Positions 56,469 to 64,000 of a DNA stretch of 64,000 nt are shown one piece after another. Position numbers and translations under genes: made by a program. The stretch is from Pseudomonas vanderleydeniana (lineage in GTDB: Bacteria; Pseudomonadota; Gammaproteobacteria; Pseudomonadales; Pseudomonadaceae), in contig NZ_CP077093.1 in NCBI RefSeq assembly GCF_014268755.2, forward strand, positions 2,282,001 through 2,346,000, given 5' to 3'. The notes under the pieces are model-generated. The model saw only the letters and a list, made by a program, of their open reading frames with translations, made no database searches and was not told the DNA's origin. The first letter of the stretch is position 1. The number at the start of each line of letters is the position of its first letter.

Positions 56469-57776
56469 TCAAAGCAGCGCGCAAATCTCCTCGAATCCCG
56501 GTCGCGCCAGCACTTCAGGCTGAATGCAGCGAGCCTGCAAGCCTTGCAGCGACTCCCGCATGCCCGGCTCGAACTCCCCGTCGACCCGCTCCAGCAACTC
56601 CCCCAGCAGAATCCCGAACGCACGCACTTCGATGCGCTGCAGCGCGCGGGTTTCCAGGCTGTCCGTCGGCGAATGGAACGATGCCGCGCCAAAATCCCCC
56701 AGCAGGCAATCGCCGTTGGCGTTGTAGAGGATGTTGTGGCCATACAGGTCGCCGTGGCAGAGCCCCAGGCGATGCAGGTGGGCGCCCACCGAGGCTATAC
56801 CGCGAGCCATGCGCAGGGCCTGTCCAGGGCTGAAGCGGGTGTCGTCGCGATACACGTCGCGACTGCACGAATCGAGGCTGGGCAGCGCGGCCAGGTTGGC
56901 GAACTGCGGGTCGATCAGCTCCATCACCAGTCCGGCCTGCTGGTCGGGATGACCGGTGATGCGGCCTTCGACCCGGATCAGGTTCGGGTGCAGGCCGGCG
57001 GCGATGCAAGCGTTCATCTCGTTCAACGGCGAACCGTCGCTGGTCATGCTGCCCTTGTACAGCTTGACCGCCACCGGCTGGGCTGCCGCCGAGGGCCGCT
57101 GCCATAGCGCCTGGCTGATCACCCCGGAGGCGCCTTCGCCCAGGCGCTGTTCGAGTTGCAGCTGCGCCCAGTCGATATTCGGCGTGGTGTCACCGGCAAG
57201 CACCTCGCCCGTGTGATCCAGGTGCGGATTGCCGGCATAGGCGATCCAGGCCAGGCTCGGCAGGGTCAACAGCCATTGTGGCAATTCGTCCAGCTGGTTG
57301 GCGGCGATGCGGATCAGTTCCAGGTTGTGGCAGTCGGCCAGGGTGGCCGGCAACTGGCGCAGGCGGTTGCCGGCGAGCATGAGTTTCTGCAGCAGGGGCC
57401 GGCGGCCCAGTTCGTCGGGCAGCTCGGCGATCTCGTTGTCGGTCAGGATCAGCCAGCGCAGCAACGGCGGCAGCCCGGCAGCGGGCACGTGCTCGATGCG
57501 GTTGGCCTTGAACGCGACCATGCTCAGGCGGGCGCATTGGCCCAGGCAGGCGGGCAGCTCGGTGAACAGGTTGTCGGAACAGAACAGGATGCGCAGATGC
57601 GGCAGGCGATGCAGATCATCCGGCAGGCTGCTCAGGCGGTTGCCGCTCAGGTTGAGAATCTCCAGGGAGTCGGCCAGCTGGAAGATTTCCCGGGGAAACT
57701 CGGTTAGCCCGCAGGACAGGTCGAGTCGCTTGATGCCGGCCAGCTGGCCGGTGCGCAGTTGATCAAGGGTGTGCAT
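56469..57776 (-). CDS. Leucine-rich repeat / protein kinase fusion protein
   Basis: A 435-residue protein. About seven LRR units fill residues 14-185, of the pattern LxxLPxxLxxLxxLxxLxLxxNxL (for example LEILNLSGNRLSSLPDDLHRLP). A eukaryotic-like kinase domain follows from about 203 to the end: glycine loop LGEGASGV (212-219), ATP lysine K238 (VAVKLY), Glu near 253, catalytic loop HGDLYGHN (341-348) and DFG (361-363). HGD replaces HRD, so it is a non-RD kinase. No signal peptide or transmembrane helix is seen. The ATG at 57776 was chosen; a GTG at 57800 is possible. It may be a cytosolic signalling kinase, though an injected effector is conceivable. Confidence 0.85.
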   Translation of the reverse strand: MHTLDQLRTGQLAGIKRLDLSCGLTEFPREIFQLADSLEILNLSGNRLSSLPDDLHRLPHLRILFCSDNLFTELPACLGQCARLSMVAFKANRIEHVPAAGLPPLLRWLILTDNEIAELPDELGRRPLLQKLMLAGNRLRQLPATLADCHNLELIRIAANQLDELPQWLLTLPSLAWIAYAGNPHLDHTGEVLAGDTTPNIDWAQLQLEQRLGEGASGVISQALWQRPSAAAQPVAVKLYKGSMTSDGSPLNEMNACIAAGLHPNLIRVEGRITGHPDQQAGLVMELIDPQFANLAALPSLDSCSRDVYRDDTRFSPGQALRMARGIASVGAHLHRLGLCHGDLYGHNILYNANGDCLLGDFGAASFHSPTDSLETRALQRIEVRAFGILLGELLERVDGEFEPGMRESLQGLQARCIQPEVLARPGFEEICALL

Positions 57777-57859
57777 GAGCGGGTGTTCCGTACGGGTCAC
57801 GATGATCGAAAAAGGCCGCCATCATAGCCGCACGGGCGCGACCTTGCTCGTTGTCCCGC

Positions 57860-58984
57860 TCAGGGGCCGACTTCCACCAGTTGCCCCAGCCGGCTGCGGG
57901 TGCGCGCCAGGTCGATGGCGTTGCCGCCGAGGCTGTCGCGCAGGGGGCGCTCGCCGATCAGTTGCAGACGCTTGTCCTGGTCGTAGAGCACGTCGATCAG
58001 GTTGATGAAGCGCTGCTGGGTGGCGATCGGGCAATCCTCCAGGCTGGGCAGTTCGTCGATGATCCAGTCGTCGAAACGGCGGCACAGTTCCAGGTAGTCC
58101 ATCACCGCCGTGGGTTCTTCGCACAGGTCGGCGAACTCGAAGCGTACGCAACGCTCGTGGTTCTGCCGCACCCTGAGATGCCGCGTGCCGACCGCCAGCG
58201 GGCTGGCCGGCGCACCTCGCTGCGGTAGTTGCAGGGCCTCGCGCTGCTCGCTGCTGCCTGGCCAGATGTATCGCCCGTGGGTGAATTGCTGTAGTGCATG
58301 GCTGGGCGCCAGGCTGCGGTAGTCGTGGGGGCCACCGACCTCCAGGACCTCCATCCGTGCGTTGATCAGGTCGATCACCGGCTTGAAGCGCGCATGGTAG
58401 AGCGGGTTGGGCAGCAGCCCCTCGGGCGGGTAGTTGGACGTCACCACCAGCAGCACCTGGCGTTGGAACAGCGCCTTGAACAGCCGGGTGATCAACATTG
58501 CGTCGCCAATGTCATGGACATGGAACTCGTCGAAGCACAGCAACCGGCAGTCGGCGAGCAGTTCATCCAGCGTCGCGCCGAGGGCGTCCGGATGGTCGCG
58601 ATGACGGAACATGCCCTGGTGCAGCCGGGCGAAGAAGTCGTGGAAGTGCAGCCGCTGTTTCTCGACCAGCGGCATGGCCTGGAAAAAACCGTCCAGCAGC
58701 CAGCTCTTGCCGCGGCCTACGGCACCATGCAGGTACAGGCTGCGCAGTTGCGACGGGGCTCCCTGCAACAGCGTCGTGGCCTGTTGTGCCATACGCTCGA
58801 TGACCCGCTGCTGGCCATGGCTCAGGGTATAGCCCTGCTGGTTGGCCTTGCGCCGGAAATACTCGGGTATCTCGTGGTGCGCGGCGGTGGCACCGTGCTT
58901 GCCGGCCAGGCGCTTGTCGAAGAGGCGGCGCAAGCTCGGCCAGCGGGATTGGGTGCTGGGGCGATGAGGGGGTGTGACGGCCAA
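57860..58984 (-). CDS. AFG1/ZapE-family P-loop ATPase
   Basis: A 374-residue AFG1-like ATPase. Walker A is LYLHGAVGRGKSWLLDGFF and Walker B is LLCFDEFHVHDIGDAMLI. Characteristic family motifs RLHFHDFFARLHQ, VVTSNYPPEGLLPNPLYHARF and the C-terminal FINLIDVLYDQDKRL are all present. No ATG exists in a plausible position. I chose TTG at 58984, which has a very strong GGGGGAG eight bases upstream and gives a length equal to ZapE (about 365-375). The open frame continues upstream to 59191 but without family residues. It may be a second AFG1 protein besides the cell-division ZapE expected elsewhere, so I give no symbol. Confidence 0.88.
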   Translation of the reverse strand: MAVTPPHRPSTQSRWPSLRRLFDKRLAGKHGATAAHHEIPEYFRRKANQQGYTLSHGQQRVIERMAQQATTLLQGAPSQLRSLYLHGAVGRGKSWLLDGFFQAMPLVEKQRLHFHDFFARLHQGMFRHRDHPDALGATLDELLADCRLLCFDEFHVHDIGDAMLITRLFKALFQRQVLLVVTSNYPPEGLLPNPLYHARFKPVIDLINARMEVLEVGGPHDYRSLAPSHALQQFTHGRYIWPGSSEQREALQLPQRGAPASPLAVGTRHLRVRQNHERCVRFEFADLCEEPTAVMDYLELCRRFDDWIIDELPSLEDCPIATQQRFINLIDVLYDQDKRLQLIGERPLRDSLGGNAIDLARTRSRLGQLVEVGP

Positions 58985-59279
58985 TGGAAAAGCTCCCCCA
59001 TGGGTGAACGTGCCAGGAAGACCGGGCGCTGCGCCCGGAGGTATTACACTATCTTGCCGGGGACGCGGTGATTTAACCAATAGAAAATGGGCTTGCCAGC
59101 CATCTCCAAAGTGGATGACTGTCCGTCGGCGGCTGCAGAAAAAAGATGCAGGCACATGGCCATCTCGTTTATTCTGAGCCGGTAGTTTCATTCCTCAATT
59201 TCTTCGTCAAGGTCCCCGCCGCTCAAATGGATTGAGCCATTGAGCGGAGCCCGTGCGAACGTTTAGCGGGGCTGGCCAA

Positions 59280-59816
59280 ATGCACTTCATCCCACGATTC
59301 CTGCTGGGCCTGGGCGCTTGCCTGCTGGCCGACAACGCCTTCGCGGCGGTCGTCGGGCAGATCGAGGCTCGGCTGGTCATCACCGCCGGTTGCCAGGTCA
59401 GCCAGGGTGCCGCGCAGGTCGGGGCAAGTGGCAGTGCCGCCAGCCTGGACTTCGGCAGCCAGGGGCCGACCTGGGGGGGCCCGTTGAACACCCGCCTGAA
59501 CAGCAGCAATGGCAACCTGGCGGTGGCCTGCAGTTCGCCGGTCAGCAACCCCACCCAGTTCACTGTCACCATCGATGGCGGGACCCAGGGCGACGGCAGC
59601 GTCCGTTACCTGAGTAATGGCAGCCAGCGCATTCCCTATCACCTGTCCGTCGACGAGGCGGGTACGGATCGCTATCCCATCGGCCAGCAGCGCACCTTTG
59701 CAACTGGCACGGGGACCTCGATGCCCATTCCGATTCACGGTGCGATCCTCGCCAATACCCGGGCGTTGCCGGCCGGTACCTATCGCGACACGGTCACCAT
59801 CACGCTGAACTGGTAA
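59280..59816 (+). CDS. Spore-coat-U domain pilus subunit 1 (Csu-type)
   Basis: A 178-residue secreted fimbrial subunit of the SCPU family (archaic chaperone-usher pili). A signal peptide covers about residues 1-22 (MHFIPRFLLGLGACLLADNAFA). The SCPU fold has a disulfide-pair candidate (Cys in VITAGCQVSQ and VACSSPV), the typical LDFGSQGPTWGGP strand, FTVTIDGG, and the C-terminal donor-strand region GTYRDTVTITLNW. It is the first subunit of the operon and is most like the third. A GTG at 59253 is a less likely start. It is separated from the next subunit by 208 bases, which may carry another promoter. Confidence 0.9.
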   Translation: MHFIPRFLLGLGACLLADNAFAAVVGQIEARLVITAGCQVSQGAAQVGASGSAASLDFGSQGPTWGGPLNTRLNSSNGNLAVACSSPVSNPTQFTVTIDGGTQGDGSVRYLSNGSQRIPYHLSVDEAGTDRYPIGQQRTFATGTGTSMPIPIHGAILANTRALPAGTYRDTVTITLNW

Positions 59817-60024
59817 TCATGCAGCCCTGCCAGTCACCAGGGCGTCTCCCTCAGATATTGGATCCAATTATGGGTGCGCTTTTCCTGATAGGAATCACGG
59901 GGATATAGAGGGAACTCCTAAGAAAAGTATTACAAGATTCTGCAAATTCTCCTGCCTAGCTGGCAGCTTTTCCCTTCACTGCTAGGCTGATATCAGCAAG
60001 CCATCCGTCAAAGGGATTGAGGTT
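59817..60024 (+). other. Long gap within the Csu-type operon
   Basis: 208 bases separate subunit 1 from subunit 2, while later genes are tightly packed. It is unusually A/T-rich for this region (59890-59960) and holds a short dyad CTGCC-TAGCT-GGCAG (59954-59968) followed by CTTTTCCC. It may be an internal promoter or attenuator that lets subunit 1 be expressed at a different level. Confidence 0.45.
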
Positions 60025-60549
60025 GTGAAGGGAATCATGGTCATGGCAGTTGTGGGCGCACTGTGTTGTGCCCAGGCATCGGCCGCGCAGCTCCAGGTGG
60101 AGGTGCGGGTCAATGTCATGCGTGGCTGCCAGCTGGTCGATGTGCCCCGTGAGGCGGGTGTCGACCAATTGGGTGTGCTCGATTTCGGCAACACCGCCCG
60201 CCTGGACGACCGCTCTGGTGCGCTTGGCGCGGCCCTCACCCATTCCCGGCTGCCCCGCTTGGAATGCAACCCCAATACGCCTTATCAGGTACGCATCGAC
60301 GGCGGTCTGCACGGTGGTGTGGGCGAGGTGCGCTACCTGGCGGGCGAGGAACGCACTACCCCGATTCCCTACCGGATCTACCGGGATGCCGCGCGGCGCA
60401 TCGCGTTGCCGGTCAACGAGCCGGTGAGCGGGGTCGTCCCCGACAGTGGCTCGGTGGAATTGCCGTTGTACGCGCGGATCGAGCCGCTGGCGCGGATACC
60501 GCAGGCCAGCCGTTATACCGATGTACTGAAGGTGACCGTCACCTGGTAG
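60025..60549 (+). CDS. Spore-coat-U domain pilus subunit 2
   Basis: A 174-residue SCPU protein with a short signal peptide (about residues 1-20, KGIMVMAVVGALCCAQASA). The Cys pair lies in VMRGCQLVDV and RLECNPNTPYQV. The core carries LDFGNTARLDD and VRIDGGLHGG; the end is YTDVLKVTVTW. It departs from the other subunits in the middle (IPYRIYRDAARRIALPVNEP) and has more charged residues, so it may be a minor subunit. The GTG at 60025 has AAGGGA eight bases upstream. Confidence 0.88.
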   Translation: MKGIMVMAVVGALCCAQASAAQLQVEVRVNVMRGCQLVDVPREAGVDQLGVLDFGNTARLDDRSGALGAALTHSRLPRLECNPNTPYQVRIDGGLHGGVGEVRYLAGEERTTPIPYRIYRDAARRIALPVNEPVSGVVPDSGSVELPLYARIEPLARIPQASRYTDVLKVTVTW

Positions 60550-60654
60550 GTGTGTGCATGCAGCTCTCTGCCGGGCGGAGCCGGGCAGGAAAAGGAATGT
60601 CGTCCCTGTGCGGACGGCCAATCGGTTGTCTCCTGATGGAAGTAGGATTGGCAT

Positions 60655-61182
60655 ATGAAACACCACAACCGCGCGGCGCTGGCCCTTGGGCCCCTGTTGT
60701 TCCTGGCGGGAGACGCCGGGGCGACGATGATGACCGGGGCCATCCAGGTCCAGCTGGTCATCTCTCCCGCCTGTGAAGTGGGCTCCGCTGGCACAGCGCT
60801 GTCCGGCAATCTCGGCCAGCTGAATTTCGGCAACCAGGGCCCGACCTGGACCGGTCCGATCAATGCCAGCATCCAGAACAGCGGCGCCAACCTGCATGTG
60901 ACCTGCAATGCCTCGGTCAGCGGTTTCACCGTGACCATCGATGGCGGCGTCAACGGCGACGGCAGCACCCGACGCCTGAGCAATGGCAACCGGACCATCG
61001 CCTATCGACTCACCGTCGACGCCGAAGGCAACGACACCTACCGGGTCGGTGAACAACGCAATTTTGCTGTCACTTCCGATGTCCGGAGCCCGATTCCGGT
61101 ATTCGGCATCGTGGTGGCCAATACCAACGCACTGCCGTCCGGTATCTACAGCGACACGCTGACGGTCACGTTGGACTGGTAA
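60655..61182 (+). CDS. Spore-coat-U domain pilus subunit 3
   Basis: A 175-residue SCPU protein with a signal peptide at about residues 1-23. Motifs follow subunit 1 closely: LVISPACEVGS, LNFGNQGPTWTGPINAS, LHVTCNASVSGFTVTIDGGVNGDGSTRRLSNG, and YSDTLTVTLDW at the C-terminus. Its similarity to subunit 1 suggests a duplication, with subunit 2 lying between them. The two Cys residues are preserved. It is followed by the next subunit after 19 bases. Confidence 0.9.
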   Translation: MKHHNRAALALGPLLFLAGDAGATMMTGAIQVQLVISPACEVGSAGTALSGNLGQLNFGNQGPTWTGPINASIQNSGANLHVTCNASVSGFTVTIDGGVNGDGSTRRLSNGNRTIAYRLTVDAEGNDTYRVGEQRNFAVTSDVRSPIPVFGIVVANTNALPSGIYSDTLTVTLDW

Positions 61183-61201
61183 CTCAATGGAGGAGAGCAT
61201 C

Positions 61202-61738
61202 ATGCAGCAACTGGCTTCGCGTCTCGCGTTATCAATGTTGAGCCTGACCCTGGCCGCCAGTGCCCAGGCCGCGACCACCGTCACCGGACAGATCACTTCC
61301 ACCCTGACCCTGACCAGCAGTTGCCTGGTCAACGGAGCCACCGGCGCCTCGAACCTGAACTTCGGTACCCTGAACTTCGGTACCGCCACCAGCCTGTTCA
61401 CCCAGGTCGGCATCCAGTTGCAGGCCTCGGGCGGTGGCGCGGTGGCGATCCAGTGCTCGGCCGGTACCACGCCGACGGTGACCGTCCAGGGTGGCCTGCA
61501 TGATGGCCAGTCCGCGGGCGGCAGCCGGGCCCTGGCCGATGGCGCGGGCAACTTCGTGCCCTACGACCTGTACACCGATGCCGGGCTCAACAACCTGCTG
61601 TCCAACACCGGGGTGATCAACCTGGCGACCAGCACCGGTGCGGCGCAGACCATCAACCTGTGGGGCAAGGCGGTCGGCAAGGCCGGGCTGCCGGCGGGTA
61701 CCTACACCGACACCATTTCCGTGCAACTGAGCTTCTGA
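61202..61738 (+). CDS. Spore-coat-U domain pilus subunit 4
   Basis: A 178-residue SCPU protein. The signal peptide is about residues 1-23 (MQQLASRLALSMLSLTLAASAQA). Mature part: TLTSSCLVNGA, a repeated strand LNFGTLNFGT, IQCSAGTTPTVTVQGG, YDLYTDAG and GTYTDTISVQLSF. The ATG at 61202 is preceded by GGAGGAG; an ATG at 61187 precedes the ribosome binding site itself. It is closest to the CsuA/B-like main subunit pattern and to subunit 5, which shares the duplicated LNxG motif. Confidence 0.9.
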   Translation: MQQLASRLALSMLSLTLAASAQAATTVTGQITSTLTLTSSCLVNGATGASNLNFGTLNFGTATSLFTQVGIQLQASGGGAVAIQCSAGTTPTVTVQGGLHDGQSAGGSRALADGAGNFVPYDLYTDAGLNNLLSNTGVINLATSTGAAQTINLWGKAVGKAGLPAGTYTDTISVQLSF

Positions 61739-61743
61739 CATCG

Positions 61744-62247
61744 ATGGCCAGGCATGGATACGCCGCCCTGGTGTTGCTCGCCGGTGCGGGCAGCCTGCCG
61801 TTGCCGCTGGCCGCGGTGACCGGCACGACCTTCCAGGTCAGTGCCAGCGTCGTTCCCGGTTGCCTGGTGGTCGGTGGGGTCTCGAACTACGGCAGCCTGA
61901 ACTACGGCAGCTTCGCGGCGCTGTCGACCAGCCCGGCATCCACCTCGCTGACCAGCGGGGTGCAGTTGCAGTGCACACCGGGAGTGGCGCTGACCATGAG
62001 CGTCGATGGCGGGCAGAACAACGCCAGCGGTCGTCATCTCAAGCTCAGTAGCGGTACTTCGCTACTGGCCTACCAGCTGTACAGCGATATCGGCCTGAGC
62101 CAGACGGTGGGCGTCGGCCAGAACATCAACGTGGCCTATAGCAATCCGAACAACATCACCCTGCCACTGTATGGCCGGGTGCTTTTACCGGGGAATCTGC
62201 CTGCGGGGACCTACAGCGACGTGCTGCAGGTGCAGCTGTCCTGGTAG
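61744..62247 (+). CDS. Spore-coat-U domain pilus subunit 5
   Basis: A 167-residue SCPU protein starting five bases after subunit 4 stops. A signal peptide covers about residues 1-24 (MARHGYAALVLLAGAGSLPLPLAA). The Cys pair is in SVVPGCLVVGG and LQCTPGVAL. It contains the doubled strand SLNYGSLNYGSF, like subunit 4, and the C-terminal GTYSDVLQVQLSW. It is the last structural subunit before the chaperone and usher genes. Confidence 0.9.
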   Translation: MARHGYAALVLLAGAGSLPLPLAAVTGTTFQVSASVVPGCLVVGGVSNYGSLNYGSFAALSTSPASTSLTSGVQLQCTPGVALTMSVDGGQNNASGRHLKLSSGTSLLAYQLYSDIGLSQTVGVGQNINVAYSNPNNITLPLYGRVLLPGNLPAGTYSDVLQVQLSW

Positions 62248-62282
62248 GGAGCAATTGAATTGAAGGAACAAGGAGCTTTCGT

Positions 62283-63077
62283 ATGCATTCATCCTCCTGG
62301 CGCCGGCCGGCCGTACGCTACGGTCTGCTGGCAGCGGCTCTGCTCGGTACGGGCGGGGTCCAGGCGGCGAGTTCGGTACTGATCTGGCCGATCGATCCAG
62401 TGCTGGAGGCCGACCAACAGGCCAGCGCATTGTGGCTGGAGAATCGCGGCAACGACACGGCCAACCTGCAGATCCGGGTGTTCGGCTGGACCCAGAGCGG
62501 TTTCGACGACCAGTACCAGAATCAGCGCGATGTGATCGGCAGTCCGCCGGTGGCCCGCATCGAGCCCGGACAGAAACAACTGGTGCGCCTGACCCGGACC
62601 CGCGAATTGCCGCCGGGGAGCGAGCAGGCCTATCGCATCATCATCGACGAGATTCCGCCGGCGAAGCGCCCGGAGGATGCGAGTGCCGATGGCAAGACCT
62701 CGGCGGCGATCCAGTTCCAGATGCGCTATTCGGTGCCGCTGTTCGCCTATGGCGCGGGGCTGTGGAGCAAGGAGGACGCCAGCCGCCCGCGCGACCCCAA
62801 GAGTGCCGGGGTGCCCGAGCTGAGCTGGCGCAAGGTGGCCGAAGGGGGCCGTTCCTACATCGAGATCCGCAACCGGGGGGCCGTGCATGCCCGCCTGACG
62901 GACGTGACGGTCAGGCAGGGTGGCCAGCTCCGACCGGTGGCCGAAGGCCTGATGGGCTATGTGCTGCCAGGCGCGACCATGCGCTGGCCGGTGCCTGAGC
63001 CCCTGGCCAGCGGCCAGGAGCTGGTGCTGCGGGTCAACGGTGCGCCGCAGACCCAGAGTGTCCGGGCGGGGCAGTGA
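62283..63077 (+). CDS. Periplasmic pilus chaperone (CsuC-like, PapD family)
   Basis: A 264-residue two-domain periplasmic chaperone. A signal peptide covers about residues 1-29. The N-terminal Ig-like domain begins SSVLIWPIDPVLEADQQASALWLENRG, with the family G1 strand region AIQFQMRYSVPLFAY, and the conserved surface RIEPGQKQLVRLTR. The C-terminal domain is SWRKVAEGGRSYIEIRNRGAVHARLTDV. It takes SCPU subunits by donor-strand complementation and presents them to the usher. Gene order subunits-chaperone-usher matches the Csu system of Acinetobacter. Confidence 0.93.
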   Translation: MHSSSWRRPAVRYGLLAAALLGTGGVQAASSVLIWPIDPVLEADQQASALWLENRGNDTANLQIRVFGWTQSGFDDQYQNQRDVIGSPPVARIEPGQKQLVRLTRTRELPPGSEQAYRIIIDEIPPAKRPEDASADGKTSAAIQFQMRYSVPLFAYGAGLWSKEDASRPRDPKSAGVPELSWRKVAEGGRSYIEIRNRGAVHARLTDVTVRQGGQLRPVAEGLMGYVLPGATMRWPVPEPLASGQELVLRVNGAPQTQSVRAGQ

Positions 63078-63096
63078 CGAACGGGGAGTAGTCCGA

Positions 63097-64000
63097 GTGT
63101 CGGTTCGTCGGATCCAACGCCGGCCATGGGGGGCCATGGGCTATTGCTGGCTGATGCTGGTCACGGCATCCGAGGCCGGCGAACTGCCGCCGCCACCGAC
63201 CAGCCTGGAGGCGATGCCCGATGCTCAGTTGTACCTCGAACTGCTGGTCAACCAGATGGACACCGGCAAGGTCATCGTCGTCGAGCAGCGCGCCGGGCGG
63301 CTGTTCCTGTCGGCCGGCGACCTGCTGGCGGTCGGCATGAAGCTGCCGACGCCGGTCGCCGCCGAAGTGGCACTCGACCAGGTGCCGGGCTTGCACAGCG
63401 ACTACGACAGCCAGGGCCAGCGCCTGCTGCTGAGTGTGCCACCGGACTGGCTGCCGGCGCAGTTCCTCGGCAATCGCCAGGCCTACCCGCGTAGCCCGGC
63501 GCTGACCAGCTTCGGCGCCATGCTCAACTATGACGTGTACCTGAACGACACCGACGACGCCGGGACCTATCTGGCGGCCTGGAACGAACTGCGGGTGTTC
63601 GACACCTGGGGCACCGTGTCCAACACCGGGCAGTACCGACGCAGTTTCGGTGCCAATGCGGGCAACGGCCTGAACAACGGCTATCGGCGCTATGACACCA
63701 CCTGGCGCTTCTCCGATGACGAGCGGATGTTGACCTACGAGGCCGGCGACGTGGTCAGCGGGGCCTTGCCCTGGAGCAGTTCGGTGCGCCTGGGCGGGGT
63801 GCAGTTCTCACGCGACTTCGGTGTGCGCCCGGACCTGGTGACCTATCCGTTGCCGCAGTTCGCCGGAGAAGCGGCGGTGCCGTCCTCGGTGGACCTGTTC
63901 ATCAATGGCTTCAAGTCTTCCAGCGATCGCGTGCAGCCAGGCCCCTATACCCTGACCAACATTCCGTTCATCAACGGTGCGGGCGAGGCGGTGGTGGTGA
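63097..64000 (+). CDS. Outer-membrane usher of the Csu-type pilus (3' truncated by the window edge)
   Basis: The first 301 residues of a fimbrial usher; the frame is open to the window end. I chose the GTG at 63097, with GGGGAG eight bases upstream and a signal peptide of about 27 residues (ending VTASEAG). The mature N-terminal domain reads LYLELLVNQMDTGKVIVVEQRAGRLFLSAGDLLAVG, typical of usher N-domains. It leads into the barrel (SFGAMLNYDVYLNDTDDAGTYLAAWNELRVFDTWGTVSNTG). The region VDLFINGFKSSSDRVQPGPYTLTNIPFINGAGEAVV is the standard usher plug-side motif. A CsuE-like tip subunit should follow beyond the window. Confidence 0.92.
   Translation, partial: MSVRRIQRRPWGAMGYCWLMLVTASEAGELPPPPTSLEAMPDAQLYLELLVNQMDTGKVIVVEQRAGRLFLSAGDLLAVGMKLPTPVAAEVALDQVPGLHSDYDSQGQRLLLSVPPDWLPAQFLGNRQAYPRSPALTSFGAMLNYDVYLNDTDDAGTYLAAWNELRVFDTWGTVSNTGQYRRSFGANAGNGLNNGYRRYDTTWRFSDDERMLTYEAGDVVSGALPWSSSVRLGGVQFSRDFGVRPDLVTYPLPQFAGEAAVPSSVDLFINGFKSSSDRVQPGPYTLTNIPFINGAGEAVVV

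Noticed and set aside
59955..59968. CTGCCTAGCTGGCAG as another copy of the MarR operator
   Set aside because: It resembles CTGCCTAGGCAG but has extra bases in the centre, so the half-site spacing differs; probably coincidence.

Overview
The window is a 64 kb stretch of a Pseudomonas chromosome, most likely of the fluorescens lineage. The evidence is the high GC content, strong third-position GC bias, dense co-directional operons, Pseudomonas-type gene order (copS-copR-cupredoxin-queF; folD-tRNAs-tig-clpP-clpX-lon-hupB-ppiD; the tandem peptide-binding proteins with mltD-gloB-rnhA-dnaQ-ldcA), and fluorescens-type REP inverted pairs between genes. I saw no rRNA, prophage, transposase or CRISPR array.

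Layout. 1-2890: lipoprotein-release ABC transporter lolCDE (lolC cut by the window edge). 2908-6547: copper two-component pair and a Met-rich cupredoxin sharing a regulatory gap with a CopR/CusR-like box, then queF. 6854-12261: acnB, a DUF1289 protein, a tandem universal stress protein and miaE. 12258-12868: a HicA/HicB toxin-antitoxin pair. 13177-17929: a MarR regulator and a tripartite Emr-type efflux operon behind a promoter carrying two matching palindromes. 18039-23706: lpxH-ppiB, glnS-cysS and folD. 23996-24324: tRNA-Arg(TCT), tRNA-His(GTG), tRNA-Leu(TAG). 24721-33239: the protein quality-control block tig, clpP, clpX, lon (with a sigma-32-like promoter), hupB and ppiD. 33439-40820: a Yej-type peptide ABC importer with two binding proteins. 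41117-48512: mltD, gloB, a methyltransferase-like gene, rnhA, dnaQ, ldcA and an acetyltransferase.

The right third is more accessory. It holds a LysR regulator, a small conserved protein, an FMN reductase, the 2-aminoethylphosphonate genes phnX-phnW with a divergent LysR regulator, an atypical solitary VgrG-like protein with no recognisable spike, a YeeN-type YebC paralogue, a leucine-rich-repeat/protein-kinase fusion and an AFG1/ZapE-family ATPase. It ends in an archaic (Csu-type) chaperone-usher pilus operon with five spore-coat-U subunits, a chaperone and the start of the usher, which runs off the window.

How the genes work together. Several blocks form pathways: envelope biogenesis (lolCDE, lpxH, mltD, ppiD), copper sensing, multidrug efflux with apparent autoregulation, proteolysis and folding, and phosphonate use (PhnW makes phosphonoacetaldehyde, PhnX cleaves it). 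The most notable non-coding signals are the twin MarR-type operators, the ldcA leader hairpin that could hide its ribosome binding site, the 16-bp inverted repeat in the acnB leader, and the sigma-32-like promoter of lon. Long open frames antisense to real genes are common here and were treated as high-GC shadows.
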